Source: a virus
Strand: one strand, 5' to 3'
Virus record (IMG/VR): IMGVR_UViG_3300020420_000005
Location: 1 to 35,957 of that record
DNA: 35,957 nt
The notes beneath the pieces are model-generated. The model was not told where the DNA came from, made no database searches, and was given only the letters and a program-made list of their open reading frames with translations. Positions 22,233 to 29,635 of the stretch are shown piece after piece (the first letter of the stretch is position 1; each line of letters begins with the position of its first letter). A program made the position numbers and the translations under genes.

Positions 22233-23533
22233 TGGCCTCCATTTGGGATTATATAACAAGAGATAGGAATACCAGAGGTTTCTCAGAAACTAAAGGTGGT
22301 CAAGTATTTAATGACGCAATGCAAGAGCTTGTGGATATTATGCAACCACCAGACGTTGACAGATCGACAGTTAATAAAAATGCTATAATGCAAGATTTGC
22401 TGTATCTTAATCCACTTGGTAAAGGTCTAAGGGCTTTGCAGGGATTAGCGCCAGGTTACGAAGCGACAGTGGGTGGGGCATCAGGTATTTTGTCTAATGA
22501 ATTAGAAAAGTTAGGCATGAAAGAAAGCTCTAGTGATAGGCTTAACAGAGACTTATTAGCATTGGGTTTAGAAGCTCCTGTAGATATGTTTGTTGCTCCT
22601 TATGCTGGCGCAATACAAAAGGCTAGTGAATATGCTAATCTTGTAGGAAAAAAAGCTAGGCCGTATCTTTTAGGAGAAACGTTAGAAACAAACCCAGATG
22701 CTAACATGGTAGGTAAAGCAGGAAAGCCATCGGCAGTTCGTATAGATGATGAAAGGTTTTCTTCTAGGGAAATAGCTGAAATAAAAAATGCTGAAGAAAA
22801 ATATTTAAAAGATCAGGGTATAGATGTTCCAGATTACTTTCGTTACCCAGATCAAGATAAAAAAAGAGCGCAACTTATAGCAGCTGCATATGAAAAAATG
22901 CAGAACAAACCCAATGATCCTGAAGTTAAAAAAGCTTACGAGGCGTTGATTGAAGAAACAATGGCACAATACAATGCTTTGAAAGATACAGGTATAAACT
23001 TTACGTTTCTAAAGCCAGGTATGGATGATCCTTATGCTGCTTCTCCAGCGTTAGGATACAAAGATATTGTAGAAAACAAAAACTTAACAGTGTTTCCTAC
23101 AGATTTTGGTTACGGTAGTAATCCTAACTTTGATGCTTCTGCAAACCCAATGCTTACAAAGGTTGGCACTATAGGTGATAAAGAAGATGCTGTAGCCAAC
23201 GACGCATTTAGAGTTGTTCACGATGTATTTGGGCATTTAGGGCCAGGTAACCCACAATTTAGAAGTGCAGGAGAAGAGAGAGCTTTTTTACAGCATAGTA
23301 GGATGTATACACCAGAAGCTAGAAGGGCAATGGCTTCAGAAACAAGAGGTCAGAACAGTTTAGTAAATTTTGGGCCGTTTGCAAATCAAAACAGGGCAGC
23401 TTCAGGTGCAGATACAATTTATGCAGATCAAAAAGTAGGCTTATTACCCGATTGGGCAGTAGATCCAGAAGGTATGCCAGATGGACTTGAGCTAAAAGAG
23501 CTTGAAGAAATCATTAAAACTTGGGGTGATTAA
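22232..23533 (+). CDS. Polyvalent-type protein with HDxxGH motif (putative metal-dependent domain)
   Basis: A 433-residue protein. The C-terminal half contains FRVVHDVFGHLGPGNPQFRS, then GEERAFLQHSRMYTPEARRA, then ETRGQNSLVNFGPFANQNRA and ADQKVGLLPDWAV. HDxxGH plus a downstream E and the ETRGQNS and ADQK blocks form a motif set known in large polyvalent phage proteins. I read it as a possible metal-binding hydrolase-like domain; the reaction is unknown. The N-terminal half is helical (ALQGLAPGYEATVGGASGIL). It is flanked by two ART-like genes. Confidence 0.6.
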   Translation: MASIWDYITRDRNTRGFSETKGGQVFNDAMQELVDIMQPPDVDRSTVNKNAIMQDLLYLNPLGKGLRALQGLAPGYEATVGGASGILSNELEKLGMKESSSDRLNRDLLALGLEAPVDMFVAPYAGAIQKASEYANLVGKKARPYLLGETLETNPDANMVGKAGKPSAVRIDDERFSSREIAEIKNAEEKYLKDQGIDVPDYFRYPDQDKKRAQLIAAAYEKMQNKPNDPEVKKAYEALIEETMAQYNALKDTGINFTFLKPGMDDPYAASPALGYKDIVENKNLTVFPTDFGYGSNPNFDASANPMLTKVGTIGDKEDAVANDAFRVVHDVFGHLGPGNPQFRSAGEERAFLQHSRMYTPEARRAMASETRGQNSLVNFGPFANQNRAASGADTIYADQKVGLLPDWAVDPEGMPDGLELKELEEIIKTWGD

Positions 23534-24114
23534 TGGCTAAAAGGGGTTTAGATACAATAGGGAAAATAGCTAGTGGATTGCTTGATTTGTTTCATTATTC
23601 TGACGAGCCATTAGAAGTTATAGACCCAAGTAAATACCTGACAAATCCAAACATCAGAGGTCAAGAGAGAGAATTAAGTTATCCATCTTTGCTTTCGCAA
23701 TATGGTGAAAAGCCAGAAGTTGTTATAAATGAATATCCACCTCAATCTTATTTTGGTGATGCAAATTATAATCCAGAAATGGGATTGGGTGAATTTATAC
23801 ACCATACTCAAGATCCAACAGAGGGTTTTTATGACATTAATGCAGACATTGATAGATTTTTCCCAATAGCTTTAGAAGAAGTAAAAGATTTAGCTGCAAA
23901 GTACAAAAAAGAACTAAATCCTGTAGAAATAAATAGATTAGCTACTAATAGAGCTATGAAATACGCAAAAGATTTTAAGTATTTAGGATTAAGTAATAGA
24001 ATATATCGTCCAAACGTGTATACTCGTTTTCAAAAAGTAATACCAATGGATGTGAGCAAGCGAGATGGATCAGTAGGAGATTTGCTCGAATATTTGAAAA
24101 AGGCAGGCGAATGA
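23533..24114 (+). CDS. ART-PolyVal-like ADP-ribosyltransferase candidate
   Basis: A 193-residue protein. The segment LLDLFHYSDEPLEVIDPSKY, then LTNPNIRGQERELSYPSLLS follows the H-Y/W-S-x(n)-DP-x-Y-G-T/N-x-G pattern of ADP-ribosyltransferases in phage polyvalent proteins. This lies in residues 18-50, and a C-terminal Tyr/Glu-rich helical part follows. A catalytic glutamate cannot be fixed by eye. It would modify host or packaged proteins if active. It ends with ATGA overlap into the next small gene. Confidence 0.55.
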   Translation: MAKRGLDTIGKIASGLLDLFHYSDEPLEVIDPSKYLTNPNIRGQERELSYPSLLSQYGEKPEVVINEYPPQSYFGDANYNPEMGLGEFIHHTQDPTEGFYDINADIDRFFPIALEEVKDLAAKYKKELNPVEINRLATNRAMKYAKDFKYLGLSNRIYRPNVYTRFQKVIPMDVSKRDGSVGDLLEYLKKAGE

Positions 24115-24266
24115 CAGAGTATGAAATGGATGTAGATGACATTGGTTTAGGTTTTATGTCTGGATACGAAAAATATGATGTAGAGGTTATTAAAGAATAT
24201 AAAACCGATACTATGCAAAAGTTTTATCGTGTAAAAGTAAAGGATTACACTGATGGCACTAAGTAA
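24111..24266 (+). CDS. 51-residue small protein before the adaptor gene
   Basis: The ATG overlaps the previous stop (ATGA) and the frame ends 14 bases into the adaptor gene. The protein (MTEYEMDVDDIGLGFMSGYE, then YDVEVIKEYKTDTMQKFYRV) is beta-strand-rich by eye and acidic at the start. It fills the otherwise uncovered 24115-24252 and is coupled on both sides. No function known. Confidence 0.6.
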   Translation: MTEYEMDVDDIGLGFMSGYEKYDVEVIKEYKTDTMQKFYRVKVKDYTDGTK

Positions 24267-24873
24267 TTATGCTGAGTTACAGGCTTCTATAGCTGATACA
24301 TTAAATCGTGATGATTTAACTAGCCAAATACCTGATTTTATAAAACTTGCAGAAGCACAACTAAGTAGAGATTTACGGCATTGGCGCATGGAAGATAGGG
24401 TAACTGCTACAGTCGATAGCCAATATACGGCATTGCCAACTAATTTTATAAGTCCTGTTAGAATTACAATTCCTGCAAGCCCAAGTTATACGCTAGAATT
24501 AGTAGGTCCGTTTGAAATATCTAAATTGCGTATGGAAAATCAGGACACGCTTGGCAGGCCACAGTTTTATGCGGTTGTTGACGGTGCATTTGAAGTTTAT
24601 CCATCGCCAGATGCAAACTACACAGTAGAGTTGGTGTATTATGAAGCAATACGTGATTTAGCAACAAATAATACAAATTGGTTATTAACGCATTATCCAG
24701 ATGCTTATTTGTATAGTTCGCTTAGTCATAGCTCACCATTTTTACAAGAGGATCAGAGAATAGCAGTTTGGAACACATTGTATTTGAACTCCGTTTCTGC
24801 TATTAATCTGGAAGGTGAACGTGCTAGATCGTCAGGTTCTGGTCGTAGAATTAAAATTAGGAGTTATGCATAA
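24253..24873 (+). CDS. Head-tail adaptor protein (SU10-like)
   Basis: A 206-residue protein of the phage adaptor/tail-tubular-A class. The N-terminus MALSNYAELQASIADTLNRD, then FIKLAEAQLSRDLRHWRMED and the internal RPQFYAVVDGAFEVYPSPDA follow the typical pattern, with HYPDAYLYSSLSHSSPFL near the end. It would bind the portal ring and connect to the nozzle. It is the first gene of the tail cluster. Confidence 0.82.
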   Translation: MALSNYAELQASIADTLNRDDLTSQIPDFIKLAEAQLSRDLRHWRMEDRVTATVDSQYTALPTNFISPVRITIPASPSYTLELVGPFEISKLRMENQDTLGRPQFYAVVDGAFEVYPSPDANYTVELVYYEAIRDLATNNTNWLLTHYPDAYLYSSLSHSSPFLQEDQRIAVWNTLYLNSVSAINLEGERARSSGSGRRIKIRSYA

Positions 24874-25304
24874 TGGCAAGTTTTACTAAAGTAAATGACT
24901 TTGTGGTCAACCTAGCTAACGCGATGGACATGAACGCTGACACGTTTAAAATTGCGCTCTGTGCAACTGATCCCACATCAGGAACAAACATTGTAACAGA
25001 CGGAAATGGTGTTTTAGCAAATGCAACAGAAATCAGTTATACAAACCTTTCTGATAGAACGTTGGCAAACATCACAAGCACTCAAACAGGTGGTGTTTAT
25101 AAACTATCTGCTGACGATAAAGTTCTATCAGCTTCTGGCGGTTCAGTGGCAGCTTTTAGATATGTAATTGTTTACAACGATACGCCAACATCCCCTGCTG
25201 ATCCGATTGTCGGCTATTACGATTATGGGTCATCATTAACACTGAGTGATGGTGATACGTTTACAATCGACATTGGCACAAACGGTATATTAACGCTTAC
25301 ATAA
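24873..25304 (+). CDS. Virion structural protein, beta-rich
   Basis: A 143-residue protein. FKIALCATDPTSGTNIVTDG, then AFRYVIVYNDTPTSPADPIV and GYYDYGSSLTLSDGDTFTID form a run of beta strands seen in structural proteins in this position of many phages. It starts at the last base of the adaptor stop codon. It is probably a tail or head surface protein. Confidence 0.7.
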   Translation: MASFTKVNDFVVNLANAMDMNADTFKIALCATDPTSGTNIVTDGNGVLANATEISYTNLSDRTLANITSTQTGGVYKLSADDKVLSASGGSVAAFRYVIVYNDTPTSPADPIVGYYDYGSSLTLSDGDTFTIDIGTNGILTLT

Positions 25305-25316
25305 CAGGAGCGCATC

Positions 25317-26312
25317 ATGGCAAAACTATTTAACAGAGCCAAGATGAATACTAGCACTTCGGGGAGTGGAACTTTAACTCTAACGACGGCTGACACTGGT
25401 TACCAAACCTTTGCAGCGGCTGGTGTCTCTGATGGAGATGTTGTTACATACGTTATTGAAGAAGGTACAAATTGGGAAATTGGTACTGGAACTTATAGCA
25501 GTAGTGGAACCTCTCTGACCAGAACGCCAAGCGAAAGCAGTGGTGGCGGTAGTGCTATAACATTAAGCGGTACTGCCAAAGTTTTTATCAGTTCAATAGC
25601 TGATGATTTTGGAAAATTACAATCGGGTGGTGCAACTAAAATTGTAGCAGCGGCTGGCGGTGTAGAAATTACTGGTAACATTGTTGTCTCTGGAAGTGTT
25701 GACGGTAGAAACGTAGCAACTGACGGTACAAAACTTGACGGTGTTTCAGCTAGTGCGGATGTAACTGCTACAGCAATAAATGCTTTAGCAACAGAAACAA
25801 GCATATCAGGCTCAGATGTTATTCCAGTTATAACAAGTGGCGGTCTAAAAAAGGCAACCATTACTAACGCTTCATTAGCTGGCCCAGCTGGCCCGACAGG
25901 ACCTACAGGGCCAACAGGGCCGCAAGGTAACTCAATTACGGGGCCAACAGGTCCGACAGGACCGACAGGGCCTACAGGTTCGGGATCGACGGGACCTACT
26001 GGACCGACGGGACCGACGGGACCGACGGGTCCGCAAGGTAACGCTGGAACGCCAAGCACAAGTTATGATACTACTGGGTCTTATGGTTTATTTTATTATT
26101 ATGGCGCATGGGCTTACGATGCAGGACACACAACAGGCTCTTGGAACTTATACCCAGCAAGCACTTTTAGTTGGACAAGTAATGCAGTTGGTTACTCAAA
26201 CTATAATAGACCAAGTGGAACTTGGCGTTTAATGGGTTCTGTTGGCTATTCTAATGCTTCTAGTGGTGGTTGGACTTACACACTGACATCCTTATTTTGC
26301 AGGATTTATTAA
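25317..26312 (+). CDS. Collagen-like tail fibre protein
   Basis: A 331-residue protein. The N-terminal half contains structural motifs ([20 protein letters not shown], then [18 protein letters not shown]) common to phage fibres. Residues about 190-245 are GPT/GPQ collagen-like triplets ([20 protein letters not shown]) that would form a triple helix. The C-terminus, rich in Tyr/Trp/Ser, is a possible receptor-binding tip. The GC-rich triplet tract (about 25870-26045) contrasts with the AT-rich genome. It would be a trimeric tail fibre. Confidence 0.75.
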   Translation: MAKLFNRAKMNTSTSGSGTLTLTTADTGYQTFAAAGVSDGDVVTYVIEEGTNWEIGTGTYSSSGTSLTRTPSESSGGGSAITLSGTAKVFISSIADDFGKLQSGGATKIVAAAGGVEITGNIVVSGSVDGRNVATDGTKLDGVSASADVTATAINALATETSISGSDVIPVITSGGLKKATITNASLAGPAGPTGPTGPTGPQGNSITGPTGPTGPTGPTGSGSTGPTGPTGPTGPTGPQGNAGTPSTSYDTTGSYGLFYYYGAWAYDAGHTTGSWNLYPASTFSWTSNAVGYSNYNRPSGTWRLMGSVGYSNASSGGWTYTLTSLFCRIY

Positions 26313-26729
26313 ATGAGTATATCAATAACAGAATATCGTAACGCAAAAGTTATGAATGCAGATGGTTCTATTATAAACGTAGAAATTAATACTCCTAACG
26401 ATGGGTGGGTTCCGTATACTCTTAATACAGCCGACACTGACACGACTATAGACAATAGCGCTTTACTCACTCTTATTGGCGATGATAAAGAAGCCTTTAC
26501 TGCATTAACAGCAGAGCAAAATGAAGCTGAACTTGCTGAAGCTGCTAGAATGCATCGTAATTTTTTATTAGGAGAAATGGATAGTATTTTATCAAATCCT
26601 TTACGTTGGAATGCAATGTCAAGCGACAAACAAGCTGAGTGGACAACCTACCGACAGGCTTTGTTAGATGTTCCTGCACAATCAGGTTTTCCAGAAACAA
26701 TTAGTTGGCCTACGAAACCAGATGTATGA
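26313..26729 (+). CDS. Tail fibre assembly chaperone-like protein
   Basis: A 138-residue protein. The C-terminal region RNFLLGEMDSILSNPLRWNA, then MSSDKQAEWTTYRQALLDVP and SGFPETISWPTKP follows the phage tail assembly chaperone pattern (YRQALxDxP...GFPxxxxWP). Such proteins help trimerise fibres and are encoded beside them. Directly adjacent genes are the collagen-like fibre and a dioxygenase. Confidence 0.75.
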   Translation: MSISITEYRNAKVMNADGSIINVEINTPNDGWVPYTLNTADTDTTIDNSALLTLIGDDKEAFTALTAEQNEAELAEAARMHRNFLLGEMDSILSNPLRWNAMSSDKQAEWTTYRQALLDVPAQSGFPETISWPTKPDV

Positions 26730-27277
26730 TGGAGACACCTAGACAAAATTGGCAACTATTTAGTAAGGCAATGTCAGACGATTTAGTTGAAAATATAATT
26801 AAACTTGGTGGTAAAACACAAAAAGCGTCAACATTTAATGATGGCGATGATAGCGTTAGGTCAAGTCGTGTTAGTTGGCTTACTCATCATGAGTGGGTAA
26901 AAGATGTTTTATTTAATTTAGCTGACTGGGCAAATCAAAATGCTTTTCATGTAAATTTTTACAAAAAAGCTGACATACAATTTACTGAGTACCATGCGTC
27001 AGAGGGCGGTCACTATAATTGGCATCATGATGTTGATTGGAACAACACAGACGGTTTAGACAGAAAGTTATCTGTGACAGTTCAATTAAGTGATCCAAAC
27101 GAATATGAAGGTGGTGATTTTACATTTTCAGAAACCGAAAGCCCAAATACTGAAACATCAAAAACAAAAGGCACAGTGTTAGTTTTTCCTAGCTATCTGC
27201 AACACGCAGTGACGCCAGTAACGAAAGGTGTTAGAAAGTCTTTAGTAGCTTGGTTTGTTGGGCCAAAGTGGCAATAG
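26726..27277 (+). CDS. 2-oxoglutarate/Fe(II)-dependent dioxygenase (prolyl-hydroxylase-like)
   Basis: About 183 residues from the ATG at 26726, which overlaps the previous stop (ATGA). The iron site is visible: His100-x-Asp102 in WHHDVDW, distal His160 in YLQHAVTPV, and the 2-oxoglutarate-binding Arg170 in KGVRKSLVAW, ten residues later. EGGDFTFSE and VLVFPSYL are family strands. It would hydroxylate a protein or small molecule; its location next to a collagen-like fibre suggests prolyl or other side-chain hydroxylation of phage fibres. Confidence 0.85.
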   Translation: MMETPRQNWQLFSKAMSDDLVENIIKLGGKTQKASTFNDGDDSVRSSRVSWLTHHEWVKDVLFNLADWANQNAFHVNFYKKADIQFTEYHASEGGHYNWHHDVDWNNTDGLDRKLSVTVQLSDPNEYEGGDFTFSETESPNTETSKTKGTVLVFPSYLQHAVTPVTKGVRKSLVAWFVGPKWQ

Positions 27278-27290
27278 AAAGGTTTAAATT

Positions 27291-27941
27291 ATGACAGCTT
27301 TTGCACCGATAGCCGCAACAACATTAGGCCAATCAAGCTCTAGTGCTGGTTACCAAATGCAAGTTACAAGCGGCACTTTTACTTTGTCGATGCAAGGTGC
27401 AGCTTTACTTATTGGAGACATTTTTCCGCATGGTTTATTTACATACACTGGTCACGCTGTTGATTTAAATGTTCAAAGACTTTTTAGCGCAGACACTGGA
27501 GCCTTTGTCGTTACTGGTCAAAATGTTAATTTAGATCATGGTTTTGGACTTCCAGTTGATAGCGGAACGTTTACATACACAGGTCACAATGTTTCTTTTG
27601 ATCTTAGTCGTGGACTTGCAGCAAATAGCGGATCATTTGCTTTAACTGGTCAAAGTTTGGACCTTACAAAGCAAATGAATATTTCAGCGGAAACTGGCGT
27701 TTTTACTTATACTGGGCAAGATGCTTTTAAAGGTGTCGGCGAAGCCTTTGAAGTTGGAACCTTTACCTATACTGGTCATAACGTTGATCTCAATGCACAA
27801 AGAACTCTCAATGCAGAGACAGGAACATTTTCTTATAGCTTTCAAGATTTTAAAATTAAAGGTTGGTTTGCGCCCTCTATACCATCAACAACATGGACAG
27901 AAGTAACTATTCCAGTGGAAACATGGACGGATGCAGCATAA
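27291..27941 (+). CDS. Repetitive structural protein (GTF-T-G repeats)
   Basis: A 216-residue protein made of about six imperfect repeats of 27-30 residues. Each has the core SGTFTYTGHNVDL or variants (ADTGAFVVTGQNVNL, SGSFALTGQSLDL, ETGVFTYTGQ). The repeats predict a stacked beta structure, suiting a virion fibre or surface protein. A Trp-rich C-terminus (STTWTEVTIPVETWTDAA) follows. It lies among tail genes. Confidence 0.7.
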   Translation: MTAFAPIAATTLGQSSSSAGYQMQVTSGTFTLSMQGAALLIGDIFPHGLFTYTGHAVDLNVQRLFSADTGAFVVTGQNVNLDHGFGLPVDSGTFTYTGHNVSFDLSRGLAANSGSFALTGQSLDLTKQMNISAETGVFTYTGQDAFKGVGEAFEVGTFTYTGHNVDLNAQRTLNAETGTFSYSFQDFKIKGWFAPSIPSTTWTEVTIPVETWTDAA

Positions 27942-27971
27942 TATGATATGTGTTACAAATAGGAGATTAAT

Positions 27972-28448
27972 ATGCCATTAAATTTGACACTAGCAACAGT
28001 GGGCGGTAGTCAGGACACATGGGGTCAGACAACTAATACGGCACTAACGGCTGTACAAGATGCCATTAATGGAAGTTCTGGCACAGTCTCACCCGATTTA
28101 AGTGCGTTGAAAATAAACGGAACAACAGTCACTTCAACTGCGGCTGAATTAAGCAAATTAAGCGGATTTACAGGAACACAAGCAGATTTAAATTATGCAA
28201 AAGATTTAAGAGCTACTGGCGTCACTGATACAGAGTTTGATTTTCTTGATGGCGCTACGGCTGGAGCAGTCGTTAATAATAAAGCTGTTGTATACGATAG
28301 TTCTGGTGGTGTTGTTTTTGGTAATTGGAAAATAACAGAAAGTGGCGGCGTTTTATATTTTGCAACAGGTGGCGTAAATAAAATGAAACTAGATGCTAGT
28401 GGTAATTTAACGGTCACAGGAAACGTAACAGCTTACGGAAGTGTCTAA
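27972..28448 (+). CDS. Tail fibre-like protein
   Basis: A 158-residue protein with NLTLATVGGSQDTWGQTTNT at the N-terminus and AELSKLSGFTGTQADLNYAK in the middle, segments common in phage fibre modules. The C-terminus repeats beta-helix-like strands (MKLDASGNLTVTGNVTAYGS). GTTVTSTAAELSKL motifs are typical. It is coupled to the Gly-rich gene downstream. Likely fibre component. Confidence 0.72.
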   Translation: MPLNLTLATVGGSQDTWGQTTNTALTAVQDAINGSSGTVSPDLSALKINGTTVTSTAAELSKLSGFTGTQADLNYAKDLRATGVTDTEFDFLDGATAGAVVNNKAVVYDSSGGVVFGNWKITESGGVLYFATGGVNKMKLDASGNLTVTGNVTAYGSV

Positions 28449-29635
28449 TGGCTTTACCTAGCACTGGCCCTTTATCTCTAAATGAAATACACATAGAGGC
28501 TGGTGGCTCTAGTGGAACTCTTTGCGCTCTTAATGATGCAGATATTAGAGGTATAATAAATAAAAGTGCAGGAACAACTAATTCAATACTTGAATACAGA
28601 GGACAGAGCGCAGAGGAACTACTAACATCTGGTGGCACTATAAACGGTCAAGCTCAAAGGCAAGAAATTACAGCATCAAGCTATATTTCTTCGGGTGGCA
28701 CTCTTCGCATACCTTCAAATATGTGGGTTTGGTCAGATGATACCACAGTAGCGGCACTGACAATAGATATACCATGCACAATAATTAACGATGGTAAGAT
28801 TATAGGTAAAGGTGGTCAAGGTGGCTCTGGGCTAAGATGGGGTAATTATCCTCACCCAACTACTAGTGCGTATAACTCTGGTTATAATAATCCCACAGTA
28901 GGTAACGGTGGGGATGGTGGAAATGCTATTAAAATAAACTCAGGTGTAAGTGGTGTAACTATTACAAATAGTTCTGGTGCATATATTGCTGGTGGCGGCG
29001 GCGGTGGCGGTGCATCAAGCGTTGAACCAGCTAACTCATACTCTGGCGGCGGCGGTGGTGCTGGCGGTGGCGAAAGTGGTTATGCCAGTTTTACTGATGG
29101 TCAAGGTCAAGGGTGGCCTAATTACACTACTAACGGCCCTCAATATGCTGATTTTGGCATATATGGAACAGGTAATGGAAATGGTTCTTATGTTGGTTAT
29201 GGTGGTGAGCTTAATCAAAAAGGATGGAAGGTTTCCGTATCAAACTCTCCAAGTTACGGAACTTGGTCAAAAGTTTATTACGCTGAAGCTGGTGGGTCTG
29301 GTTTAATGTCTGCTGCTGAAGATAATAGATCACTGCCTGGTCATGGCGGCGGTAGAATATTGCCTGGTGTACGATACAACACCCCTAGTGGTGGTAGCAA
29401 TGTACATGGACCTTATGGTGGTGCTGGTGGTGAAGCTGGTGAGAACGGTGGGGCAGGAGGAAACACAGGAGAAAGTGGCGGTGGCGGCGGCTGGGGTGCA
29501 GCAGGAGGCAACGGCTACAGAGGTGCTTTTACAACTGCACAGTGTCAAGGTGGTGCTGCTGGAAAAGCTATAGAAGATAGCGCAAATTCATACACTCTAA
29601 ATAATAGCGGAACTATTTATGGAGCAACAACATAA
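28448..29635 (+). CDS. Glycine-rich tail adhesin
   Basis: A 395-residue protein. The N-terminus MALPSTGPLSLNEIHIEAGG resembles the anchor of tail fibre proteins. From about residue 115 it becomes extremely Gly-rich (GKGGQGGSGLRWG, then GGGGGGGASSVEPANSYSGG). Such segments form glycine-rich motifs seen in T-even-type gp38 adhesins, whose poly-Gly helices display variable loops for receptor binding. It would recognise the host surface. The stop overlaps the nozzle-gene ATG by one base. Confidence 0.75.
   Translation: MALPSTGPLSLNEIHIEAGGSSGTLCALNDADIRGIINKSAGTTNSILEYRGQSAEELLTSGGTINGQAQRQEITASSYISSGGTLRIPSNMWVWSDDTTVAALTIDIPCTIINDGKIIGKGGQGGSGLRWGNYPHPTTSAYNSGYNNPTVGNGGDGGNAIKINSGVSGVTITNSSGAYIAGGGGGGGASSVEPANSYSGGGGGAGGGESGYASFTDGQGQGWPNYTTNGPQYADFGIYGTGNGNGSYVGYGGELNQKGWKVSVSNSPSYGTWSKVYYAEAGGSGLMSAAEDNRSLPGHGGGRILPGVRYNTPSGGSNVHGPYGGAGGEAGENGGAGGNTGESGGGGGWGAAGGNGYRGAFTTAQCQGGAAGKAIEDSANSYTLNNSGTIYGATT

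Noticed and set aside
25493-26059. Minus-strand 188-codon frame of PVG repeats
   Set aside because: It is the antisense of the collagen-like GPT triplet tract and has no start context or independent support.
28977-29306. Plus-strand 109-codon frame inside the Gly-rich adhesin
   Set aside because: It is an alternative-frame reading of GGTGGC repeats (Val/Ala/Leu repeats) within a real gene.
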